In this document: positions 14,301-21,866 of the stretch, piece by piece | Layout: each line of letters starts with the position of its first letter | Position numbering within the stretch: the stretch's first letter is position 1 | NCBI RefSeq assembly: GCF_964204645.1 | Contig: NC_134028.1 | Coordinates: 20,000,153-20,064,152, forward strand | DNA: 64,000 nucleotides | Direction: 5' to 3' | From: Tubulanus polymorphus | Taxonomy: Eukaryota > Nemertea > Palaeonemertea > Tubulaniformes > Tubulanidae | Translations under genes and position numbers: made by a program | Notes under the pieces: model-generated | What the model saw: the letters and a program-made list of their open reading frames with translations, nothing else | Database searches by the model: none | What the model was told of the DNA's origin: nothing

Positions 14301-17300
14301 AGAACCTTCAGTTGTCGATTTAGCTCGGTTCCGTCGATACAAAAAAAAATTGATATATGAACAACATGTCAACAGACACTATTGCATTTTTCTGTGATGG
14401 CACTGGTTTGGCTAATATACGCATTCTTCCAAATCAAATCGTACGCTTGCTTCTCTAGACGATTAACGTATTCGATTTACATAACTTTTTAGCTAACTTC
14501 GTAATCGTAAAACTCAAATTCCCGGTTCTTTTCATGTTTGGTTATGATATGCACGCAGTTATGTATATTGAACACGGAACATTAGACCGGGACATAAGGC
14601 CTTATTGGCTTTTACTGGAAAGAAGATATCCTATCGTCAAACTATTAAGAACCGCAGTCAGTCGATAAACTTGATTTCGCCAGTAACCGGCCTGGCTCAA
14701 TTTTCACTGCCCTAAAATTTGACTAATTAACTTCCGATTGATTAAAATTTTTTCTATTAAATCTATTAGAATTATGAACATTCGTTGAATCTCCCATAAT
14801 CAATTTTTCGAATACATATATAATTCTAGAACTTGATTCTAGTAAAAGACAGTTTCATTAAAACTGACCAAAATCGAGTTCATTTTGATAAATATTTTTT
14901 GAGGCGCATAGTTCGCCTGGAGAAAAGGCTGCGCGTGTATTAACTAAATCGCTGTTACACTGAATGTTGATGTCGGATTATTTAAAATGAAAAATTACAT
15001 TTTAACTTTTCTAGCGTTAGTAAAAGCTACGAGCAACTGAGCCACAGGGGACTATTTTCTGACCACCCTTGACGGATTATTCCGTCGCAAATGATATGTT
15101 CACTTGACAATTTGCTGGTGTGGTGAGGCATCGCGCCGCTGGTGTGTAACCGTGGAGAACGTCGCCTTCAATATAGTTTCACTTATTCATAGATGACGAG
15201 CGCCTCAATTGTAGAATTGAATGATGCCATCGGGTTCGAATCCCGCCCAATGGAAAAAAATATCAACAAGACGTATATCTATAGTTAAATTGACAACTTC
15301 AATTTGAGTGGCAAACAAGTAGGCACTATGAATTAATTTTTTCTGTAGGTTTTAGCAGTATTTTGAAAACATGTCATGATCTACCAAGCCCATTGTTGAT
15401 CATGCACTAATGTTTATTTGTTCAATATTAGGTAATCAGTTTTAAGCAAGAAACCTATAGAAATCAGACAATCACAAGTGATCAATTCAAGCCATTCGAT
15501 CAAAATACAATGATCGATCCACAAATTGACCAATAATTACTGGTGAAAAATGTCTTGTTACATCTATTTGGTTATAAAAAAACCAACTGATAGCCCGACC
15601 TAAGCTTTCCAAATCGAATTTAAACTGATTATCACTATAGTCTAATGCCGTCGTTGGCCCCTTATTATGTCCTCCCCACAGGTGGAATCGACCTAGGCTT
15701 TCCCATTCGTATCGGACCTATTATTGACTGCATCTGCCCTCATTTACTAGGATTTAGTACCGTTAGAGATTTTAACTCCGCGCCGCTACGGTTTGGGGCG
15801 TGTATCAGTCGGTCAAGTAACAGTGGCCAATCAATGCGGATAGTGTTGGTTTCATCAGACATTTGTGACAAGCTTGTTTGAAGAAAATAAAGTCATACAT
15901 CGTTATCAAGAGTTTTAGAAGAAAGTATTGTTAACATTGTAAACTTATCATGACCCAACTTATAATGACCGTGTTACAACACTATTGCGTAGTACCATGG
16001 ACTCAGTCAATGGTAGTACGTAATAAAGATAAGTCGGTGAAAGATATTCCGAGCGATGGTGTTGTTTTCTACCAATGTCTGATATTGGTGATTGGTGTAT
16101 CTAACCGAAATGTCCACAAATACAGCCAAATCATCGGCACAACCGTGGTTACATTTGGCGTATTCTAAAAGGAATTGCCTTCAATTTACATCCTTCGGTT
16201 TTGAATAGACACAATTTGCTAGCATGGGACATTTTGCATCCAGGAGATTTTTTTTTTTAGAATTCACCTCGAACTAATTGGTAACTTCATAACTCAATAC
16301 CGAGTCAACATGTGTTACGTTTCATGAATTTAAAACTCGAAATCTTAGAGTATCGAATATACAATTTAAAAAGCTTGTGCTATCAATAGTATCAAATATC
16401 TCATCTAGAACCTGTAATTCAATGATAGAATATATAAGAGTTAATGCTCGTGCCAATATAATATATCTTGAATTCCTTCCAGCTGATAAACCTCGGGTCC
16501 TTCACTCAGTGATGACGTCTGTTACGAATTCATCTGACGTGTCGTGCGTAAAAACTTTACCGATACGAAAAGTTTACATCGATACGTTTTACGTCCATGC
16601 GATTGTACTATCGTTACGATCGAACGTTTGAAACGAAAATCATACTACGTATGCAAATTCGTAGCTTGTTTTGATTTATCGTTTCTCGTTTCGTTCGCGT
16701 TTTTGTACCCGATTCGGGCGTTGTACGTTTACGCGATTATGGGTGACGTCATGTTTCGTTTTTACGCGCTCGAATTCGGGGGTTGGATTTCGTTCATATT
16801 TTGATATATGTTTCTCTGGTTAGAGACATCGAGGAATTGGTCGGTTGTTTTGCTCAGTGTTGATCGGCTAGTGGTGATTTCATTTCCGTTGCGAGCGGTG
16901 CGATTTTGGACACAAAGAAAACTACTATCAATTATGATTTGTGTGGTTACCTTAAGCGCGTTGGCAAACTGGCATTATATCATACAAGGCTCATTCCCAG
17001 GACTTTATCACTTGCCTTGTCTTAGATTAGATATTCGTGTTTATACCCAGTACAGTGGTTATACACTCTTCAAATATACTGATTTTCTCACAAAACTCAT
17101 CACAAATTACACCAATTATGTTTACATGTTCATAACGTCAATATTCCCTACTTGTTTTTTGATAGTTGTCAATTTTCTGTTAATGTTTGTTTTATATCGT
17201 GCGACCACAGCTCGACGGTCTCTTCGTCGAAGTGATTCCGTCGCCCGCAACAATGTCATCGATATCCGCGCTCTCAGAAATGTCGTTGCGCTCGTCGCTT

Positions 17301-18086
17301 TCTTTCTAATTTGCGAAATCCCGGCCACAATGCCGCGACTTTTTGAAATAAACGGTTTTGTAATACGCGATTATAGATTGCGAGCAATGTTTTATCAATT
17401 CGCTCTCACTACAACGGTTTTCAATTCAGTCGGTAATTTTTTCATCCTTATTTCTACCGATGATAGATTCCGTAGTTTCACACGATGCCAGGCGTGTCGG
17501 GTAGACCGGTAGTTTCGGGGCTGTAGTACGCCGACTGAGAGACGTTCTAATCGAAAAATTTGTTCCATCATACACATTGAGGACACGTTAGATTTCCTAC
17601 TTATTATGAAAAATACTGCAGTAGATAGCAGCAATACAATATTATTCACTGATGTTGTGGCTCTATACCCCAGTATACCTATCGAAGATGTTAATAGAGC
17701 TGTTAATGAGTTTCTACACATGTGAAGCTATCGATAGTAGTTCTTAGTAATAATATCTGTAAATTTTTTACAACATGCATTTTGTGCTAATGTCGGGAAC
17801 GGCTATTGGTAAACGTATTCATGCACATATATTTTAGAATCGGAAGACTTCGACAAATCTACCCACAAACCTAAATTGTGGAAGAGATTCGTAGATGATA
17901 CATAAGTTTGGTTTGTGGGAACAGGGTCTTGATGAGTGTTTAACTAAATTTACTGAACGTCAGATTTACCCATGAATATACCTTTTTAGAAGCTAATCAT
18001 CTAGATGTTAGAGGCTACAAATCAAATTGGAAAATTGGTACTGACCTATACACTAAACCCACTGATACGCACCAGTATCTACATTT

Positions 18087-18181
<95 letters not shown>

Positions 18182-20895
18182 ATAATAATCTAGGATTCGT
18201 ACGACATTAATCAAGAAGATGTTAGCTCGAGAAACCATGCGCTCGTTACGAGGCCTATTTGTTAAAACCTATTAGATTAATAGGGTTCATATGTAATTTT
18301 CCTATTGTATTTTCAATAACAGTTGCGATCAAAATACAGTCACGAGAACTTAACTTTGTCTGTGGCCTCTCAATTAGAAAATCAATAGTTCCAACTTCGG
18401 CACGTGTCTAATCAAAGGGTGGGGTAAGAGAGATTTAATAAAGTTATTCTAATTGACGCAACGATTAAAATTTTGAGATGCTCCTTTAGTCCATTCATCA
18501 TTTAGTATAAGTGACAGTGAGAATGTTGAGTCAACACCTTGTGGCTACAAAAGATGTTAGATATGTCCTATTCTTAATCAAAGAAGAGGAGCTTGTGTAA
18601 ATTGTTATGCATAGCATGTTACAGCCTGGCACGTGGGGCTGTTAAGTAGACTTCCCTGGACATGAGAATGACCGATGCCCAATATTCATTGTTACCGTCA
18701 CTGCCATGGCAACTGTTTTATGTCCATATTCCAAAAAAGTGACCATATGGTCATTGGGGCTAGATTTTGGAATTCACATGATATATGTGTGGTATCTTAT
18801 TGTCGGAAATTGAAGTAAACTTTACACGGTATCAGATTTTCTCGGAAAAATCTGCATTTGTTGAGATTTATTGCCATGGCGACTGCAAAATCTTTGATTT
18901 TCTCATTTTGTGTGTGTCTTTTCGGCAAATATAGTTACATATTTGATTTGCCTCACAGGTTTAAACAATTTTTCTATAACATCTTCTTCACATAATTTGG
19001 TGTATTTTGAATATAACCTAAATTTAAATCACCCGTACGATACCAAAATATCCTCTCTTAAACACGGGAAACGAAGAGTCTGGAGTTACCATGTTTAGAA
19101 AGTTTTTTTTTATGGAAACAGAGTTCCTCTCTCAAAGTAACTTTCTCATATCAAGAATGAATCGTGTTACACTAGCACCAGTGGCAAGTGGACCTACCTA
19201 AGATAGTGACTGGTCACACTTCCCTGCTGGAACCAATCAAAGACTATCGCCGTCATTGCCATGGCAGCCATTTTGTTTGCAAAAGATTGAAAAGGCATTT
19301 ATATTCGTATCATTCTCTTTTCAGGCAAAATGTTTAAGTCTACTGAATAGCCCCACATGCGATGCCAAGCTGTAACATGCCATGCATAACAACCCAGAAT
19401 TCAAAACATAAGCTCCTCTACTATCAGGATGAAAGGTTTTACAGTACGGTTACAGTCGACAAATTCTACAAACTTTCGATTGTAATTCAAACAAGAGGTC
19501 CATGGGCGTTGAAGTTTCGGTTATAATGTTATGCATAGAATGTATAACCAGGTGACATCACCATTCTTGGAAAAATACCTTTTTCCATTCTGACTTAAAG
19601 AACACAGTGACCAAATGTGTAAAATCATTTCTATCGGTATACGACCGCAGTAACTTAAAAGAGACGTAACCGATTTTACCAGCATGCGTTTGTCTTTCCG
19701 GGGAGAAGGGCACTATACTAAATATTTGCGGCCTAGACAGCAAATAAAAGAAAACAGTCCAAAGATTATTTTTTTCAGGGCTAATAAACCGTTCGAACCT
19801 TCTGAACAGCCACAGCAAACACCCCTCAGAGTTGAAGAATATGGCAATTGAATAACTTATTGAAACTAATTATTGAAAATCTTTTTATTGCTATATTTAA
19901 TGTTTTTGACGAAAGTTTTTAACGAAAAGTTTACATTGCATATAGGCACAATGACAGGTAATCTGTCAACATTCTATGAGTTGTATAACAATATTGATAA
20001 AAAGATTTGAGCACAAACATAGGAACTTTTAGCTGTTTTATTAAGATAATGACCATTGCAAAATCTATTGTAGCGGGACGTTTCGACATAAAACAGTGTA
20101 GCCTCATCTACAATTACAATGTACAGCAGTTATTTTAATAAGCACAAAATTGCAATGAAATTTTTGAATATAGTGAGTACACTGAATTGATCCGCAGCTA
20201 GAATTTAAGTCGACACCAAAGAAAAATCGTTAAACACTTCGGACTATCAACAATACGTCAACATCGCTTTGTTATTTTTCACCACATCTAGTACATAGCA
20301 CCAGAACGAATTGATTAATGGTGGTGATAGGCATTCGTGTGTGAGGCATATTTAAACTATCTACTCCCTCTATGTGGTCGGACCAAATTCATGCAGTCTT
20401 TAGTTCTTTGGCAACTTGATGAAACATAATCTCTTTAACTTGATATTTGGTTGACCTGAGAATTATTTCGCATGTTACTGATGTGTATACTATTCAATTA
20501 TTTCGAGTCAATTATTTCAATTTACGATAAATTAAGAGTATATATTATCCTCTGCAAAAATGCATGCCCAATGCTACACAGCAGACGTCTACCCATGTTT
20601 TCAGCTTAGTGTCGGATATCGATCAGAACTACATTCGCAGAAAATTATTGAAATATGATATCAGATATTTGAACACTAACGTTTGAAAGTGGATTCAAAT
20701 TCCATTCACACAACGTGGCTGAATGAAATTAGAAAATTCAGTACGTACGCATTACATAGATAGATAAAGGCAGTCGATTATTTGATCTGATAATTTAATA
20801 ACTTTAGTGTCATTATCGATAAGATATGAAGACTTACCCGTTACTAAATAGATTACTGAAATCAACACAATCGTTTTAAAGATGTAATAATCCAT
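64..20895 (-). CDS. Polycystin-1-like receptor, 5' half (WSC-PKD-REJ), partial
   Basis: N-terminal half of a PKD1-family membrane protein; the 3' part lies beyond the left edge. Eleven coding exons were joined on the minus strand: 20838-20895, 14085-14205, 13799-13995, 13373-13596, 6951-7107, 6002-6165, 4947-5550, 4390-4568, 3865-3970, 2519-3277, 64-2343. All junctions have GT donors and AG acceptors, and codon phase is continuous throughout (4849 nt, about 1616 residues so far). Order: hydrophobic signal peptide, WSC carbohydrate-binding-type domain, a series of beta-sandwich PKD-like repeats rich in N-x-S/T sites, then a cysteine-containing REJ-like region. Family knowledge: such proteins are large surface receptors ending in GPS, PLAT and a channel-like module. 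The gene at the right end of the window shows that second half, but it is a separate, upstream gene in the same orientation. Ligand and function cannot be read from the sequence. Exon choice is strong; the naming as PKD1-like rather than another REJ/PKD protein is an inference. Confidence 0.85.
2519..3277 (-). CDS. Exon 10: PKD repeats
   Basis: 759-nt exon, acceptor GTATCATAG before 3277, donor GTAAAT after 2519. It contains the end of one PKD repeat (VYTYATPGSRTVVVNATN) and a further divergent repeat. It also holds a canonical repeat with TAQYEFGDGTPS followed by HRFSNPGNFTIKATLKN. Several N-x-T sites are visible. Confidence 0.85.
3865..3970 (-). CDS. Exon 9: PKD repeat, first half
   Basis: Acceptor ACCTTTCAG before 3970, donor GTATAT after 3865; phase 0 to 1. 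It encodes KQIIIQDEVLQLTVNAS and KLGDSVEVAWYISQ, the first strands of a PKD repeat completed by exon 10 (GTLVYTYATPGSRTVVVNA). Confidence 0.75.
4029..4143. repeat. Palindromic MITE-like element in intron
   Basis: 115 bp that folds end to end. The left arm CTGGGCCCGATTTTATAGAC matches the complement of the right end (CTATAAGACCGGCCCCAG), and the GGTATTACC and CGGGGGCTAA blocks repeat inverted towards the centre. It lies in the intron between exons 8 and 9 and has no coding capacity. Confidence 0.6.
4390..4568 (-). CDS. Exon 8: PKD repeat
   Basis: Acceptor ACGAAACAG before 4568, donor GTAAGT after 4390; phase 1 to 0. It encodes VKYVWKFSANGSATNE, then RSYTKSGTYDVSLNAMND. The V-x-Y-x-W-K-F opening and the Y-x-x-x-G-x-Y-D-V-S-L-x-A-x-N ending are classic PKD-domain features. 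Confidence 0.8.
4641..4847. repeat. MITE-like element with ~50-bp inverted arms
   Basis: The left arm starts GACGAGAGAAATCCCACAAT. The right end is its near-perfect complement, continuing through AAGATGAAAAATTCTTGAAT. About 100 bp of non-coding sequence lies between the arms. It sits in the intron between exons 7 and 8 of the polycystin-like gene. Confidence 0.65.
4947..5550 (-). CDS. Exon 7: cysteine-bearing segment plus PKD repeat
   Basis: 604-nt exon (201 codons), acceptor ATCGTTTAG before 5550, donor GTAGGT after 4947. The first part is cysteine-rich (RPRCQP, FCFRSYRCID, LTQCSKSE, LKCQSP, KKACVDS). The second part has long beta strands ending RFAHTYTPQSTKDTFNVTAS, the H-x-Y-x-x-P-G/S-x-F signature of a PKD repeat C-terminal half. 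The C-rich part matches nothing I can name. Confidence 0.75.
6002..6165 (-). CDS. Exon 6: PKD-like segment
   Basis: Acceptor AAATTGCAG before 6165, donor GTGAGG after 6002; phase 1 to 0. It encodes ESTVFSVGTTECPESNC and ends YEIDVGKIGDFTFE. The final G-x-Y/F-x-F strand (GDFTFE) is the usual end of a PKD repeat. Confidence 0.65.
6452..6909. repeat. MITE-like element in intron
   Basis: The left end GGAACGGTTGCTCAAAGG and the complement of the right end GGGACCGGTTGCTCAAAGG are inverted copies of about 35 bp, continuing TTGGTCAAA / TTGGTTAAA. The interior is non-coding, with additional inverted ACCGG / GGTTA motifs. Located between exons 5 and 6. Confidence 0.6.
6951..7107 (-). CDS. Exon 5: PKD-like segment
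   Basis: Acceptor CGTCATCAG before 7107, donor GTATCC after 6951; 157 nt, phase 0 to 1. It encodes VEEISFRPHLQCPSSVNE and KLEVDLDDGTVLRFDNQ. The DLDDG stretch sits where PKD domains normally have DFGDG. Separated from exon 4 by a 6.3-kb intron filled with repeats. Confidence 0.65.
7687..7934. repeat. MITE with internal hairpin repeats (TTCTCGCGCGAGAA type)
   Basis: Terminal inverted repeats of about 30 bp: ATGGTGGCTGATTCGGGCC at the left and GGTCCGAATCAGCCACCAT at the right. The interior is a run of short hairpins such as TTTTCTCGCGCGAGAA and TTTTCTCGCGTGAGA, spaced by AAAACTTTTGG-like sequence. The same left terminus occurs again at 9700 beside the 31-bp satellite. Confidence 0.65.
7935..9698. 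other. Non-coding intron sequence
   Basis: Part of intron 4 of the polycystin-like gene. I see no exon here. There are short hairpins: 17-bp arms at 8093-8109 / 8146-8162 (CATGGACGTATAAACTA), and a 13-bp stem at 8418-8449 around TAGGGTTTTCTGT. A block including CGTTCGCTGTGGGGGAAAGG is repeated directly at about 9345 and 9618. Confidence 0.5.
9700..9732 (+). repeat. Isolated left terminus of the 7.7-kb MITE family
   Basis: ATGGTGGCTGATAAGGGCCAT matches the terminal repeat of the element at 7687. It immediately precedes the 31-bp satellite, and I do not see the matching right terminus after the array. Confidence 0.55.
9806..11877. repeat. 31-bp satellite array (~66 copies)
   Basis: About 2.07 kb of tandem units close to TTTTATCGCCCGCGACAATT + CATTATTTTGG (31 bp). 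Variants alternate TTTTGTCG/TTTTATCG and CAATATT/CATTATT/CATTAGT. Many units contain the hairpin TTGTCGC-CC-GCGACAA. Longer-range periodicity is visible: similar variant patterns recur every 248 bp (8 units), and a block repeats at an offset near 403 bp (13 units). The unit lacks stop codons and is not a multiple of three, so long frames open in all three phases. These are artefacts of the repeat, not genes. It lies in intron 4 of the polycystin-like gene. Confidence 0.95.
12340..12895. repeat. Degenerate TTCGTTCGAAC-type repeat tract
   Basis: A run of short, irregular, partly palindromic repeats built on TTTTTCGTTCGAACAA and GTCGGAACA. Similar sequence occurs at 27005-27070 and 38140-38250 next to other mobile DNA. 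Non-coding; likely the interior of an inverted-repeat element. Confidence 0.5.
12965..13200 (-). pseudogene. Non-LTR reverse transcriptase fragment
   Basis: The minus strand reads CSTVDFDEAFDKAQHQPLLN, then PKWLSSYL. One frameshift later it continues ERKLVAEINGTPHLG, then a stop. This is the palm segment (V-D-F-x-x-A-F-D-x-x-x-x-x-x-L-L) and following region of a LINE-type reverse transcriptase. It is truncated and disabled, in intron 4 close to exon 4, and clearly different from the LINE at 40 kb. Confidence 0.6.
13373..13596 (-). CDS. Exon 4: PKD-like beta-sandwich segment
   Basis: Acceptor TTTCATCAG before 13596, donor GTACGT after 13373; enters in phase 1, leaves in phase 0. It encodes NFDLFSDANVHPF and then alternating hydrophobic strands (NSTVNFTFVFSD, GAGKQAIGVTVQDTLNFE) of the kind seen in PKD repeats, with N-glycosylation sequons NST, NFT and NIT. 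No WDFGDG motif is present, so this is a divergent repeat or linker. Confidence 0.7.
13799..14205 (-). CDS. Exons 2-3: WSC domain
   Basis: Exon 2 (14085-14205) and exon 3 (13799-13995) together encode one WSC domain. It begins GFVGCFEE and continues through SICQQQCSLIGYAYAG, then GSVCLCGR, SSQCTIPCLGN and FYCGG. The split falls inside the GYAYAG motif: exon 2 ends GC before GTCAGT, and exon 3 starts with A after TTACAG. The eight-cysteine pattern (C, C-x3-C, C-x-C, C-x3-C, C) fits the yeast/animal WSC family, found in polycystin-1 and in fungal cell-wall sensors, where it is thought to bind glycans. Confidence 0.85.
15190..15260 (+). repeat. tRNA-like / SINE-like remnant
   Basis: Contains CGGGTTCGAATCCCG, a textbook T-arm with pol III B box, preceded by GACGAGCGCCTCAATTG, which could derive from D and anticodon arms. 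No closing acceptor stem is found, so it is a tRNA pseudogene or SINE head rather than a tRNA gene. Located in intron 1 of the polycystin-like gene. Confidence 0.35.
16544..17512 (+). pseudogene. Rhodopsin-family GPCR, intronless, disabled
   Basis: A seven-transmembrane receptor sequence antisense to, and inside, intron 1 of the polycystin-like gene. Recognisable parts: ICL1/TM2 (RLKRKSYYVCKFVACFDLSF), TM3 with the DRY-equivalent SVDRLVVISFPL, TM5 (SIFPTCFLIVVNFLLMFVLY), TM6 (NVVALVAFFLICEIPATMP), TM7 (VFNSVGNFFILI, in place of NPxxY). The frame is interrupted by a TGA at 16802-16804 between TM2 and TM3. TM1 is not recognisable in the same frame; 16377-16631 is open in another frame, suggesting a frameshift. 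The pattern (R-x-x-R-K-S, D-R-L-V-V-I-x-F-P-L) resembles invertebrate FMRFamide/peptide-type class A receptors, but the ligand is unknown. A start at 16808 would lack TM1-TM2, so pseudogene is the best reading. Confidence 0.7.
17560..18092 (+). mobile_element. Penelope-like element reverse transcriptase fragment
   Basis: Broken reading frames on the plus strand give TDVVALYPSIPIEDVNRAVN, then LWKRFVDDT, GLDECLTKFTERQ, LDVRGYKSNWKIGT and TKPTDTHQYLHFN. These are hallmark stretches of Penelope-type reverse transcriptases (the DVxxLYPSIP and KPTDTHQYLH blocks). Frameshifts and stops separate the pieces, and the (AT)n tract cuts the 3' side. A dead fragment in intron 1. Confidence 0.75.
18092..18180. 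repeat. (AT)n microsatellite
   Basis: About 88 bp of uninterrupted AT dinucleotide at the end of the Penelope-like fragment. Confidence 0.97.
18590..19418. repeat. Fold-back element with inverted ends
   Basis: The left end carries TTATGCATAGCATGTTACAG, CACGTGGGGCTGTTAAGTAG and AGGAGCTT. The right end carries the same blocks inverted (CTACTGAATAGCCCC, CTGTAACATGCCATGCATAA, AAGCTCCT). Internally, GTCACTGCCATGGCAAC and GTCATTGCCATGGCAGCCAT recur. No coding sequence. Confidence 0.55.
19419..20837. other. Rest of intron 1, no feature recognised
   Basis: AT-rich sequence between the fold-back element and the signal-peptide exon. It holds one short inverted motif near 19520-19560 (GGTTATA...TATAACC). 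I see no exon or RNA gene. Confidence 0.4.
20838..20895 (-). CDS. Exon 1 of polycystin-like gene: signal peptide
   Basis: The ATG at 20893-20895 opens 19 codons: MDYY, then FKTIVLISVIYLVT, a typical signal-peptide hydrophobic core. A GTAAGT donor follows at 20837. The exon ends in phase 1 with a G that completes a Gly codon with exon 2 (GC TTT GTC), giving TGFVGCFEE at the start of the mature protein. Too short for simple ORF detection; supported by phase, donor and WSC start. The intron that follows is about 6.6 kb. Confidence 0.8.
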
Positions 20896-21866
20896 TGTAA
20901 TCTTTTAATCCTATGAGTGGTAATCCGTCATCATCGATTGAATGGTAATCCGTTAATCCCGCGTTTACTGATTATCCGCTAATTCAGTGGTAGTGATGAT
21001 GATGACTATAGTCATTGGCTGAACTGATTTATTGATGTCGCATCAGATTTTTTTATACCGGGATCATCTGTCACTCAAACCCGAGACGTTAGAGAGGAGC
21101 ACATCTCCTTAATTAAACACTGACGACTGGCATAAATTACCTGATTACATATTTTCGACTTCTGTGAAGGTAAACTAATTTAATGTTCTAATCATTGTAA
21201 TTGAAAGTCGATTAAGATCTGATCGACAAATTAAAATCAGCAACGAATTAACAGTGATATATAGATTAATTACCCCAGTAATTAGTTCTAAATTAGCATA
21301 GATACAATGGCACCAATTTGTATCACAAAAACACATCATCTAATCATCAACTCAAGAAGGCTTTTGCCCATATTGTCAAAATCTAGAATCCTTGTGACTT
21401 CATCCCTCAAACAGCAGGTCCCCGCAGCATCCAGGAATTTCGTATGAACCCATAAAAACCTTAAACACCTTCATACATGGTCAAATTGAATGGACATGAT
21501 AGTGTTCGTCGATATCATCAGAAAGGGCAGCATCTCATGCTGCTTTTGATATCGCGGATATTCGTCACCGTGAACTGGTGCAACCTTTGGGGGAAATCTT
21601 TTTCCCAATTGTTAACGGTCTAGTAAATGATTTAATATACATAAAAACTCTCATTCAAGTTGCCTAGACGGAACCTCATAGAACAACAACAACAGAATAT
21701 ACGAGTGACATGTATATCAAGGCAATCAATTTCTATAACCATCGAATGGGACAACGATGGTTGACCTAATAGTAAAATGTGTTTTCTGTAGAATTCATAG
21801 ACCAGTTTGGAAATTTTTGTCAAACGTCAAACGATTCAAGGTGGCTTTATTTGCAAGATACTAGAT
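20896..21866. promoter_or_regulatory. Divergent intergenic region, polycystin-like / BHMT
   Basis: The two start codons (20895 minus, 21867 plus) are 971 bp apart and point away from each other, so the region must contain both promoters. A minus-strand TATA-like site lies at 21048-21057. No clear TATA box was found for BHMT. A splice-acceptor-like TTTCTGTAG at about 21790 leaves open a 5' UTR intron. Confidence 0.45.
21048..21057 (-). promoter_or_regulatory. Candidate TATA box of polycystin-like gene
   Basis: On the minus strand the sequence reads GGTATAAAAAAATC about 155-165 nt upstream of the signal-peptide ATG. Spacing is plausible for a short 5' UTR. No other core element is evident, and transcription start is not shown. 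Confidence 0.35.

Noticed and set aside
15190-15260. Functional tRNA gene
   Set aside because: A good T-arm/B box is present, but no acceptor stem or proper anticodon loop can be folded.
15645-15881. 78-residue plus-strand frame in intron 1
   Set aside because: No domain, signal peptide or splice support; composition resembles random sequence.
21807-21866. Upstream in-frame start for BHMT
   Set aside because: It would add 20 residues unlike any BHMT N terminus; the ATG at 21867 fits the family start.
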